A stretch of 15,108 nt of DNA, from assembly GCA_003452965.1 (NCBI GenBank), contig DMMW01000043.1, forward strand, positions 1 through 15,108, read 5' to 3'. The notes beneath the pieces were generated by a model, which worked only from the letters and a program-made list of their open reading frames with translations, was not told the DNA's origin and ran no database searches. The position numbers and the translations under genes are program-made. Position 1 is the stretch's first letter; every line of letters begins with the position of its first letter. Shown piece after piece: positions 7,816 to 13,738 of this stretch. The stretch is from Elusimicrobiota bacterium (lineage in GTDB: Bacteria; Elusimicrobiota; UBA8919).

Positions 7816-9527
7816 TTGACGAAAGAGAAATAAGAAATTTAATACAACAGGGTAGACAAGCAGGATTTCTTACATATGACGAAATCTTTGAACATCTACC
7901 GCTGACAAATATGAGCATTGACGAAATGGACAACTTCTTTATCACTTTAAGTGATATGGGAATCAGCATAATAGAAAAGCATCCCGAACAGATTCCCGTT
8001 TTAGAAAAACAGCCGGTTATATTAGAAGATGAAGAAGCGATACGGCTTAAAATGGATGATCCTGTCAGAATGTATCTTAGCGAAATGGGGAAATCATCCT
8101 TGCTTCAAAGAAAAGAGGAACTTGAACTAACAAAAAGTATATGGGAAAAGAAAAAAGAATTGAAAATGATAGTCCTTGATTCGCCAATTTCGTTAAAAGA
8201 GATAAAAAATTGGGAAGTATTAATCTCAACGAGCGTTGCATCTCCTCGGGAATTTATGCCGCGTGGTAAAAAGACGGATACAACTCTTAGAAACATGCAA
8301 AGGCGAATGATAGAAGCATCAAAGTATATTGATAGAATTCAAACAAAAATAAACGACTTTAAACAAAAAATAAGAAGCATCAAAAAGAATCCAGTTAAAA
8401 AGGCAAAATTACATAATAAGGTAATTGAACTTAAAAAAGAAATTATTAAAAAGATAATTGGCTTGAACTTAAATGAAGAAAAATTTAATAAGCTTAAGTT
8501 GAAGATATTAAACTACGCTGATAGGATTGTATTTAATAAAAATATCATTGAGCAGGTTTATAAAAGAAGCAAAATGTCTATATATGATATAAAATGTATA
8601 TATCGTCAGGTTAAAAAGAAAAAAATAAATAAGGACAAATTTAATAGGTTAACAAAATATGAATATTCAAAATTCAACAAAGTATTAATTGACATTAATA
8701 ATGCTTCACAACGATTAAATAAAATGTCAAAAAGTTTAAATGTATCGCTTGATGACATAGAAGCATCTGCAAATAAAATTAAGCAATTAGAGATTCAATT
8801 ATTATCGGAAAAATCAAAACTAATAAAAGCCAACCTTAGGCTGGTAGTTTCTATTGCAAAAAAACACATGTATTCGCCATCTTTATCATTATTGGATTTA
8901 ATTCAAGAAGGTAATTTAGGATTAATAAAGGCTGTTGAAAAATTTGAATACAAGAAGGGATTTAAATTTTCCACATATGCGACATGGTGGATTAGGCAAT
9001 CAATAAACAGGGCATTAGCTGACCAATCGCGAACGATAAGAATACCGGTTCATATGAAAGAAATGGTATCCAAACTTCACAGATACTCAAGAAAACACCA
9101 GCAGGATTATGGTAGCGATCCGACAATAGAAGAATATTCCAAATATTTAAAGATGTCCGGTGACAAAGTTAGAATGCTCTTAAGAATAGTGCAGGAACCT
9201 GTTTCGTTAGCCATGCCAATCGGCGATGATGAGGATTCCCGTCTTGAGGATTTTATTGAAGATAAAAAACACAAAACACCGGAGAGCCATATCTATCTGA
9301 ACTTAAAATATGATGAAATAGAGAAGGTATTAGCAACATTAACAGAACGTGAAGCTGAAATAATACGTTTAAGGTTTGGTATCGGCTATGGGTATCCTTT
9401 AACGTTGGAGGATGTAGGAAAGATATTTAAAATCACTCGCGAGCGAGTTCGTCAAATAGAAGCAAAAGCTATAAGGAAAATGAGGCATCCGTCTCGTTCC
9501 AAATCATTATTAGACTATATGGAATAA
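7812..9527 (+). CDS. rpoD: RNA polymerase primary sigma factor RpoD (sigma-70)
   Basis: Housekeeping sigma factor that directs RNA polymerase to -35/-10 promoters. Of 571 residues, region 1.1 is about 1-60, region 1.2 begins at DDPVRMYLSEMG (82-93), and a long Lys-rich non-conserved insert spans roughly 115-330. Region 2 is NLRLVVSIAKKH (341-352), DLIQEGNLGLIKAVEKF (362-378) and FSTYATWWIRQSINRAL (386-402). Region 3 follows IRIPVHM. Region 4 holds TLTEREAEIIRLRFG and the helix-turn-helix LEDVGKIFKITRERVRQIEA. Regions 1.1 and 1.2 mark it as a group 1 factor. Several promoters in this window with TTGACA, a 17-base spacer and a TATAAT-like box fit such a sigma. No obvious intrinsic terminator follows. 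Confidence 0.96.
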   Translation: MIDEREIRNLIQQGRQAGFLTYDEIFEHLPLTNMSIDEMDNFFITLSDMGISIIEKHPEQIPVLEKQPVILEDEEAIRLKMDDPVRMYLSEMGKSSLLQRKEELELTKSIWEKKKELKMIVLDSPISLKEIKNWEVLISTSVASPREFMPRGKKTDTTLRNMQRRMIEASKYIDRIQTKINDFKQKIRSIKKNPVKKAKLHNKVIELKKEIIKKIIGLNLNEEKFNKLKLKILNYADRIVFNKNIIEQVYKRSKMSIYDIKCIYRQVKKKKINKDKFNRLTKYEYSKFNKVLIDINNASQRLNKMSKSLNVSLDDIEASANKIKQLEIQLLSEKSKLIKANLRLVVSIAKKHMYSPSLSLLDLIQEGNLGLIKAVEKFEYKKGFKFSTYATWWIRQSINRALADQSRTIRIPVHMKEMVSKLHRYSRKHQQDYGSDPTIEEYSKYLKMSGDKVRMLLRIVQEPVSLAMPIGDDEDSRLEDFIEDKKHKTPESHIYLNLKYDEIEKVLATLTEREAEIIRLRFGIGYGYPLTLEDVGKIFKITRERVRQIEAKAIRKMRHPSRSKSLLDYME

Positions 9528-9595
9528 AGGGGTCACACCTATTTAATTATTCAATACAATAATAGAATGGCTAAAAAACTAATAATGAATAATTT

Positions 9596-9718
9596 ATCCT
9601 GCATCCAGAAGACCACGCCTGTAAGGGCGCACCTAAAGGTGCGGATGAATGGTCTTCGGGCAGGATTCCGCTCCGTGGAATCCTGAAACAAAAGATACCA
9701 CGGGTTTTCAACCCGTGG
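9596..9718. repeat. Multi-hairpin element with mutually exclusive stems
   Basis: ATCCTGC (9596-9602) pairs with GCAGGAT (9660-9666), and inside it GAAGACCA (9608-9615) pairs with TGGTCTTC (9650-9657). These enclose two small hairpins, CGCC/GGCG (9616-9619, 9626-9629) and CACC/GGTG (9630-9633, 9638-9641), forming a cloverleaf-like fold. CAGGATTCC (9661-9669) can instead pair with GGAATCCTG (9677-9685), competing with the first stem. A separate 9-bp hairpin CCACGGGTT-TTC-AACCCGTGG fills 9698-9718. An IS200/IS605- or RAYT-associated palindromic element is the most likely identity; a structured RNA is the alternative. No transposase is present. Confidence 0.65.
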
Positions 9719-9757
9719 AGCTTCATTAAATCTTTTAAAATTACAGCATAACAAACA

Positions 9758-9786
9758 TTGACAAAAGAAAAATAATTTAGTAAAAT
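9758..9786 (+). promoter_or_regulatory. Sigma-70-type promoter upstream of the CAT tRNA
   Basis: TTGACA (9758-9763), a 17-base spacer and TAAAAT (9781-9786). The right part TTTAGTAAAATCAA recurs at 13253-13266 in the promoter of the integrase pseudogene, with the same distance to TTGA. No gene starts within the next 200 bases, so it would either read a long leader into the tRNA at 10002 or has lost its gene. Confidence 0.55.
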
Positions 9787-10001
9787 CAACAGAAAATTAA
9801 CAGTTTTCGTTTCAAACGGGACATTCGGCAGGGAACAATTAGGTGGCTATTTTACAGGTTAAAGGCTTTTACTTATTTTTTACTTACAAACTGACAAAAT
9901 GATGCTTTTAGACATTATTAAATACTACTAAAATACGAGATGATGAAGACTTGGATTTGTTGATGGAAAAGTGGTTGAAGAAAAGTAGTTAGACGGTATT
10001 C

Positions 10002-10075
10002 GGGCCCTTAGCTCAGTTGGTTAGAGCAGCTGACTCATAATCAGCGGGTCGGGGGTTCAAGTCCCTCAGGGCCCA
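10002..10075 (+). tRNA. tRNA with anticodon CAT, probably tRNA-Ile2 (lysidine type)
   Basis: Complete cloverleaf: acceptor GGGCCCT (10002-10008) with AGGGCCC (10068-10074), D-arm GCTC/GAGC, anticodon stem GCTGA/TCAGC with loop CTCATAA, T-arm GGGGG-TTCAAGT-CCCTC, and discriminator A. The anticodon CAT allows elongator Met, initiator Met or Ile2. Base pairs C4-G69 and C5-G68 and overall similarity to bacterial Ile2 sequences favour Ile2, whose C34 is converted to lysidine by TilS to read AUA; elongator Met remains possible. CCA is not encoded, so it must be added after transcription. The T-loop of this gene is the start point of the tandem array that follows. Confidence 0.9.
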
Positions 10076-10401
10076 AATTAACCGATAACTGATAATTTAA
10101 GAATAAATAAAAGCAATAGAGTTTAGTCGGGGGTTCCCGCCTACGATAAGCGTGTCATCAATAATCGTGGCTATTCGCCACATTGTTGACACATCTACGG
10201 CGGGCAGGCAAGTCCCTCAGGGCCCAAATTAACCGATAACCGATAATTTAGGAATAAATAAAAGCAACAAAGTTTAGTCGGGGGTTCCCGCCTACGATAA
10301 GCGTGTCATCAATAATCGTGGCTATTCGCCACATTGTTGACACATCTACGGCGGGCAGGCAAGTCCCTCAGGGCCCAAATTAACCGATAACTGATAATTT
10401 A
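10059..10401. repeat. 151-bp tandem array starting in the T-loop of the CAT tRNA
   Basis: AAGTCCCTCAGGGCCC starts at 10059 (inside the tRNA), 10210 and 10361, an exact period of 151. Two full units and a 41-base partial third run up to the nth start. Each unit consists of the tRNA 3' end from the T-loop, its AT-rich downstream spacer, GTCGGGGGTTC (copying the 5' side of the T-arm), and a palindrome of about 70 bases from CCCGCC to GGCGGG (10136-10204 and 10287-10355). The palindrome folds further through GTGTCA/TGACAC and GTGGC/GCCAC. The palindromes are identical in both units, whereas the spacers differ at about four positions. No protein is encoded. Confidence 0.92.
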
Positions 10402-10411
10402 AAATAAAAAA

Positions 10412-11059
10412 GTGAAAAATGTTAAAGACAAAATAAAAGAAATAATATATCGTTTGAAAAAGCATTATCCCGAAGTAAAGAAAACGGCGTTAAACTTCTC
10501 AAATCCGCATGAAATTCTTGTAGCAACAATACTCTCTGCACAGTGTACAGATAAAAGGGTAAATATAGTAACCCAAAAGCTTTTTAGAAAATACAAGTCG
10601 GTATCTGACTACGCGAATGCTGATATTAAAGTATTTGAGCAAGAAATTAAATCAACAGGTTTTTATCATAATAAAGCGAAAAATATAATAGAATCAAGTA
10701 AAATAATAGAAAATAAATATAACGGAATCGTGCCCTGTGAAATGGATGAATTATTAACGCTTCCGGGTGTTGCAAGGAAAACAGCTAATATAGTCTTAGG
10801 GAACGGATACGGAAAAGTGGTTGGAATAGCTGTAGATACTCATGTAAAAAGATTATCTTATAGGTTATCTCTCACAGAACATATTGATCCTGTAAAAATT
10901 GAAAAAAACTTAATGGGAATTGTACCTAAAAAAGACTGGTTTGCTATATCAAATCTTTTAATTGAACACGGCAGAAAAATATGTTCTGCTAAGAGACCTG
11001 ATTGTGTAAATTGCTTTTTATCGGATATATGCCCTAAAAAAGGTATTTTGGGCAATTAG
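10412..11059 (+). CDS. nth: Endonuclease III (DNA glycosylase/AP lyase)
   Basis: Base-excision repair enzyme that removes oxidised pyrimidines and cleaves at abasic sites. Of 215 residues: ILSAQCTD (41-47), helix-hairpin-helix LLTLPGVARKTANIVLG with catalytic Lys123, catalytic Asp142 in VDTHVKRL, and the iron-sulfur loop Cys191-x6-Cys198-x2-Cys201-x5-Cys207. Length is normal. It starts at GTG 10412, directly after the partial third unit of the tandem array, without a clear Shine-Dalgarno. The last codons (Gly-Asn-stop) lie inside a tRNA-Val sequence: the stop TAG at 11057-11059 is tRNA positions 8-10. The tRNA is truncated here by the integrative element downstream. Confidence 0.95.
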   Translation: MKNVKDKIKEIIYRLKKHYPEVKKTALNFSNPHEILVATILSAQCTDKRVNIVTQKLFRKYKSVSDYANADIKVFEQEIKSTGFYHNKAKNIIESSKIIENKYNGIVPCEMDELLTLPGVARKTANIVLGNGYGKVVGIAVDTHVKRLSYRLSLTEHIDPVKIEKNLMGIVPKKDWFAISNLLIEHGRKICSAKRPDCVNCFLSDICPKKGILGN

Positions 11060-11086
11060 CTCAGCGGGAGAGCACTCCCCTCACAC
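11050..11086 (+). pseudogene. Truncated tRNA-Val (5' half), left attachment site
   Basis: Identical to positions 1-37 of the intact tRNA-Val at 13667-13703 (acceptor GGGCAAT, D-arm GCTC/GAGC, anticodon-stem strand CTCCC, loop CTCACAC), then diverging completely at 11087. The 3' half is missing, so it cannot fold as a tRNA. It overlaps the nth stop codon, implying that the original locus had nth running directly into tRNA-Val. Confidence 0.9.
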
Positions 11087-11123
11087 AGTGACCAAGCCAC
11101 ATCAGAATCACCGACGGAAAATG

Positions 11124-11153
11124 AAATCACCAACGACAAACGGTGATTTTTTT
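11124..11153 (+). terminator. Intrinsic terminator after nth and the tRNA fragment
   Basis: AAATCACC (11124-11131) and GGTGATTT (11142-11149) form an 8-bp stem with a ten-base loop, followed by an uninterrupted run of seven T (11147-11153). It lies on the element side of the left attachment site and would stop transcripts coming from nth. Confidence 0.75.
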
Positions 11154-11192
11154 ATTTGTATGACTTTATGCCAAGTGCAGAATTGAGCAAAA

Positions 11193-11255
11193 AGATTACA
11201 CAGATTTTTGAAAGATTACACTGATATTACCGTCGGGACTTAATCTGTGTAATCT
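11193..11255. repeat. Inverted repeat, left end of the element
   Basis: AGATTACACAGATT (11193-11206) and AATCTGTGTAATCT (11242-11255) are perfect 14-base complements 35 bases apart. Related text AATCTGTGTAATC occurs at 4112-4124 next to the hairpin pair upstream of the HIT gene, so it is a dispersed repeat. The rest of 11154-11389 has no recognisable gene. Confidence 0.65.
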
Positions 11256-11389
11256 ACTTTTCAATCTGTGAAATCAGGGGATGCTGCCTGCCTGCCAAAG
11301 TTCCTTGGGAACGTAGGCATGGAGTTTTTCAGCAGACCCTAATTAGCATAGAGTTGCTTACAACAAATGACCATAAAGTAACAAAACTC

Positions 11390-11431
11390 TTGACAAAATA
11401 TATACTTTTTAGTATTATACTTATGAGTATA
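11390..11431 (+). promoter_or_regulatory. Promoter with clustered AGTAT/ATACT operator-like sites
   Basis: TTGACA (11390-11395), a 17-base spacer and TATTAT (11413-11418) form a strong promoter starting near 11425. Overlapping it, TATACT (11401), AGTAT-T-ATACT (11411-11421) and AGTATA (11426-11431) alternate with four-base gaps, giving two nested dyads over the -10 region. This looks like an operator for a dimeric repressor, possibly the winged-helix ATPase encoded downstream (inference). Confidence 0.65.
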
Positions 11432-11452
11432 CAGTTGTTTGGGGGTGGTAAA

Positions 11453-12844
11453 ATGGAATTCATAAACAGGGAAACGGAACTGAAATATCTTAACTATCTA
11501 TGGGCAGAAAACAAAGCGCACCTTGTTATCGTTTACGGGAAAAGGCGGGTGGGAAAAACCTCGATTATTAAAGAATTTTTGAAAAACAAGGAATCAATAT
11601 ATTTTCTTGCCGATAAGATAACCGAACAGGAAAACATCAAGTTGCTTTCACAAAAAATAGGCGATTATTTTAATGACAGTTTTATTAAAGGGCGAGGTTT
11701 CAGCGATTGGTATCAGATATTTGAGTATCTTAAAAAGAAGAATGAGCATATAGTATTTGCTATTGATGAGTTTCCGTACCTTGTAGAAGCCAACAAAGGC
11801 ATTTCCAGTATTTTCCAGCACGGCTGGGATGAGGAATTAAAGAACTCCAAAATCCTTGTAATTTTATCCGGTTCAAGCATCGGTATGATGGAAACGGAAA
11901 CCCTGGATTACAAAGCGCCTCTTTACGGAAGACGAAGTGGACAGATTCTAGTGAAGCCGCTTACATTTAACCAATCGTGGAAATTTTTTCCATCCCTGAA
12001 ATTTGATGATTTTATCAATGTTCATACTATTGTCGGCGGGACACCTGCCTACCTCTTGCAATTTGACAAGCATTTATCCGTCAATGAAAACTTAAGGAAA
12101 CACATATTTTCACCTACCGACTATCTGTATAATGAAATTGAGTTTATATTAAGGGAGGAGTTAAGGGAACCTAGAACATATGTTTCAATTTTAAGAGCCG
12201 TTGCATACGGCAAACGTAAATTTGGCGAAATAGTCAATGATACCGGTCTGCAAAAAAATATAATAATGAAATATCTGCACATATTGGAGGATTTGCACCT
12301 GATAGTCAAGGAAGTGCCCGTTACCGAAAAGAACCCGCAACTTTCCAAAAGAGGATTATACAGGTTAAGCGACCAGTATTTTATTTTCTGGTTCAATTAT
12401 GTATTTCCGTATAAAAGTGAATTAGAAATGGGTAAGACAGAACTTGTTTTCCGAAAACTGAAACAGACATTTAATACTCTTGTTGCCGATAATTATGAGC
12501 GGATAGCAATTGAAATTTTAAGAGAGCAACCTGATCGGGTTTTCCCATTTTTAAAAATAGGAAGATGGTGGGAAAAGAATGAGGAGATAGATATCGTTGC
12601 GACAAACGACGAGGAGAATAAAATTCTTTTCTGTGAAGTTAAATGGTCAAACAAACAGGTAGGGACGAATATTTTTGATGACTTAAAAAGGAAAGCAAAA
12701 AATGTTAAGTGGGGGAAGGAAGGCAGGAAAGAATATTATATTTTATTCAGTAAAAGCGGATTTACCGATGCTATGATGAAACTTGCAAAACAGGAACGGG
12801 TTCACTTAGTAAACAAAAATGAGTTGATTGATATGCATGAATAA
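11453..12844 (+). CDS. AAA-type ATPase with DUF234 nuclease-like C-terminal domain
   Basis: Member of the COG1672-type ATPase family common in archaea and scattered bacteria. From ATG 11453 (463 residues): Walker A GKRRVGKTS (29-37), Walker B HIVFAIDEFPYL (99-110, Asp105/Glu106), a sensor-like ILSGSS (137-142), and YGRRSGQILVKPL. A winged-helix region follows at about 240-290 (SILRAVAYGKRKFGEIV, then LEDLHLIVKE). The C-terminal DUF234 region has Glu378-Ile-Asp380 followed by CEVKW (Glu395, Lys397), the D...ExK pattern of PD-(D/E)XK nucleases. The frame is open back to 11354, but the promoter at 11390-11418 lies inside that extension and the family begins at EFINRETEL, so ATG 11453 after GGGGGTGG is used. 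It is cargo of the decayed integrative element. Biological role unknown; mobile-element or defence functions have been suggested for such families. Confidence 0.88.
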   Translation: MEFINRETELKYLNYLWAENKAHLVIVYGKRRVGKTSIIKEFLKNKESIYFLADKITEQENIKLLSQKIGDYFNDSFIKGRGFSDWYQIFEYLKKKNEHIVFAIDEFPYLVEANKGISSIFQHGWDEELKNSKILVILSGSSIGMMETETLDYKAPLYGRRSGQILVKPLTFNQSWKFFPSLKFDDFINVHTIVGGTPAYLLQFDKHLSVNENLRKHIFSPTDYLYNEIEFILREELREPRTYVSILRAVAYGKRKFGEIVNDTGLQKNIIMKYLHILEDLHLIVKEVPVTEKNPQLSKRGLYRLSDQYFIFWFNYVFPYKSELEMGKTELVFRKLKQTFNTLVADNYERIAIEILREQPDRVFPFLKIGRWWEKNEEIDIVATNDEENKILFCEVKWSNKQVGTNIFDDLKRKAKNVKWGKEGRKEYYILFSKSGFTDAMMKLAKQERVHLVNKNELIDMHE

Positions 12845-12908
12845 GAGGGACAGTATAGTATATTTATCCTAAACTGAGATAAGAAGGCTATTTAAAATTT
12901 TAAAGAAA

Positions 12909-13186
12909 ATGAAACAGGATTTTATCAAGGTATATCAGTTTAAAATAACGCTGGACGATATAAAGCCGTCAATCTGGCGAAGGATAAAGCAAGATACACA
13001 TATGATTTTGGTGACAACTGGGAGCATACAATTGAATTAGAAAAAATCCTAATTCGCGAAAAAAATAAAATATATCCGATATGTACAGACGGCAAAAGAG
13101 CATGCCCGACTGAAGATGTCGGAAGTATTCCCGGTTATGAAGATTTTTTGGAAATAATAAAGAATCCAAAACACGAAGAATATTAG
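12909..13186 (+). pseudogene. Broken plasmid pRiA4b ORF-3-like gene
   Basis: The first part (frame from ATG 12909) reads KVYQFKITLDDIKPSIWRRI, the typical start of the pRiA4b ORF-3 family (PF07929). After about 12990 the similarity jumps into another frame, where YDFGDNWEHTIELEKIL (from 13001), YPICTDGKRACP and EDVGSIPGYEDFLEIIKNP follow before a TAG at 13184. The central part of the domain, about 60 residues in relatives, is missing at the junction, and the usual C-terminal tail after KHEEY is cut off. A deletion with frameshift therefore inactivated it. Family function is unknown. It is debris inside the integrative element. Confidence 0.8.
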
Positions 13187-13234
13187 GAGCGGAATTGTTT
13201 TTTTTGGCATCCAGTTGGTGCTAAAAAAAACAAC

Positions 13235-13266
13235 TTGATTTTACTGGGAAATTTTAGTAAAATCAA
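13235..13266 (+). promoter_or_regulatory. Promoter inside a perfect dyad, upstream of the integrase remnant
   Basis: TTGATT (13235-13240), a 17-base spacer and TAAAAT (13258-13263). The same stretch is an 11-bp perfect inverted repeat, TTGATTTTACT (13235-13245) with AGTAAAATCAA (13256-13266), so the -35 and -10 lie in opposite arms of one dyad. It could be an operator that controls integrase expression. Confidence 0.6.
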
Positions 13267-13280
13267 AAAGGAGAAAGAAA

Positions 13281-13666
13281 ATAAGGCTTTACAGAAAAAA
13301 TGAAAGTTGGTTTATTGATTGCTATGTTCATAGTCGTAGGACGTGGGAAAAAATAGGTCCGAGTAAAGAATTGGTATAGGTATTGCTTAAAAAAGGAAAG
13401 GTTGAAATTGCCGAAAATAAGTTTTTAGACATCAGGAAGGAAAAGAAAGTTAAATTTAGGTACTGATATTTATACGGTTATGGAATTAGCAGGACACAAA
13501 TCTATTCAAATGACGATGCGGTATGCTCGTCTTTCGCCTAATCAGAAAAAGGTTGCGGTTGAGATTCTAAGCATCAAGATAGACACTATTTGGACACCAA
13601 GCCACCATGGAGACAATTTAACTGTTGACAGTTCGATAAATTTACCGTATGAGAATTTGAATTTTT
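13281..13666 (+). pseudogene. Tyrosine recombinase (integrase) pseudogene
   Basis: The N-terminal part (frame 13281, with AAGGAG-like Shine-Dalgarno at 13268-13273) reads LYRKNESWFIDCYVHSRRTW, then EKIGPSKELV, an in-frame TAG at 13377, then KKGKVEIAENKFLDIRKEKK. This is the arm/SAM-like start of phage-type integrases. At about 13456 the similarity jumps frame to LGTDIYTVMELAGHKSIQMT and MRYARLSPNQKKVAVEIL. That is the C-terminal catalytic tail with the GH motif and the nucleophilic Tyr in MRYA. The central catalytic domain with its first Arg is deleted. The start position carries ATA instead of ATG. The C-terminal frame runs on without a stop into the tRNA-Val gene, consistent with an int gene ending at its attachment site. 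Confidence 0.88.
13625..13653 (+). promoter_or_regulatory. Promoter of tRNA-Val supplied by the inserted element
   Basis: TTGACA (13625-13630), a 17-base spacer and TATGAG (13648-13653), starting near 13660, just before the tRNA at 13667. It lies in element sequence, inside the integrase reading frame. Because insertion separated the tRNA from its original upstream region at nth, this promoter would now drive it. Confidence 0.5.
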
Positions 13667-13738
13667 GGGCAATTAGCTCAGCGGGAGAGCACTCCCCTCA
13701 CACGGGAGGGGCCGCAGGTTCAATCCCTGCATTGCCCA
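13667..13738 (+). tRNA. tRNA-Val (anticodon CAC)
   Basis: Complete cloverleaf: acceptor GGGCAAT (13667-13673) with ATTGCCC (13731-13737), D-arm GCTC/GAGC, anticodon stem CTCCC/GGGAG with loop CTCACAC, T-arm GCAGG-TTCAATC-CCTGC, discriminator A. Anticodon CAC reads GTG (valine). CCA is not encoded. Its first 37 nt also occur at 11050-11086, marking it as the attachment site of the integrative element. Its T-loop is the first base of the 106-bp tandem array. Confidence 0.95.

Larger units (their letters stand above)
9528..10001. other. Gene-free 474-bp gap between rpoD and the CAT tRNA
   Basis: No complete gene is recognisable. The gap begins with GGGGTCACACCTATTTAATT (9530-9549), a phrase that looks like a dispersed repeat end. 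It then holds the multi-hairpin element at 9596-9718 and an orphan promoter at 9758-9786. Near the right end, frame GAT GAT GAA GAC from 9941 encodes DDEDLDLLMEKWLKKSS and a stop. This resembles the tail of a protein but has only a short open stretch upstream, so it may be a remnant of an unidentified gene. Confidence 0.5.
11046..13703 (+). mobile_element. Decayed integrative element inserted in tRNA-Val(CAC)
   Basis: A 41-base direct repeat bounds the region: TTTT plus the first 37 nt of tRNA-Val at 11046-11086 and again at 13663-13703. On the left the tRNA sequence stops in the anticodon loop (CTCACAC) and foreign sequence follows. On the right the tRNA is complete. The remains of a tyrosine integrase gene lie directly upstream of the right copy, and an ATPase gene and a broken pRiA4b ORF-3-like gene are cargo. 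This is the layout of a tRNA-targeting integrative element whose attachment core is the 5' half of the gene, with crossover in the anticodon loop. The integrase is broken, so the element is presumably immobile. Boundaries are inferred from the repeat only. Confidence 0.75.

Noticed and set aside
9551..9789. Two minus-strand frames across the rpoD-tRNA gap
   Set aside because: They translate the multi-hairpin element; no homology, no ribosome binding site.
9787..9960. Small gene behind the orphan promoter
   Set aside because: Frames are short, lack a start with a ribosome binding site and match no family I recognise.
10208..10375. Additional tRNA copies in the array
   Set aside because: Only the T-arm 3' strand and acceptor 3' strand are repeated; no D-arm or anticodon arm is present in the units.
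10059..10401. CRISPR array
   Set aside because: The units are contiguous 151-bp near-identical repeats including the tRNA end, without unique spacers of constant length and without cas genes.
11354..11452. N-terminal extension of the ATPase as a signal peptide or membrane anchor
   Set aside because: The promoter -35 and -10 lie within this stretch, so it is not transcribed from that promoter; family proteins start at EFINRETEL.
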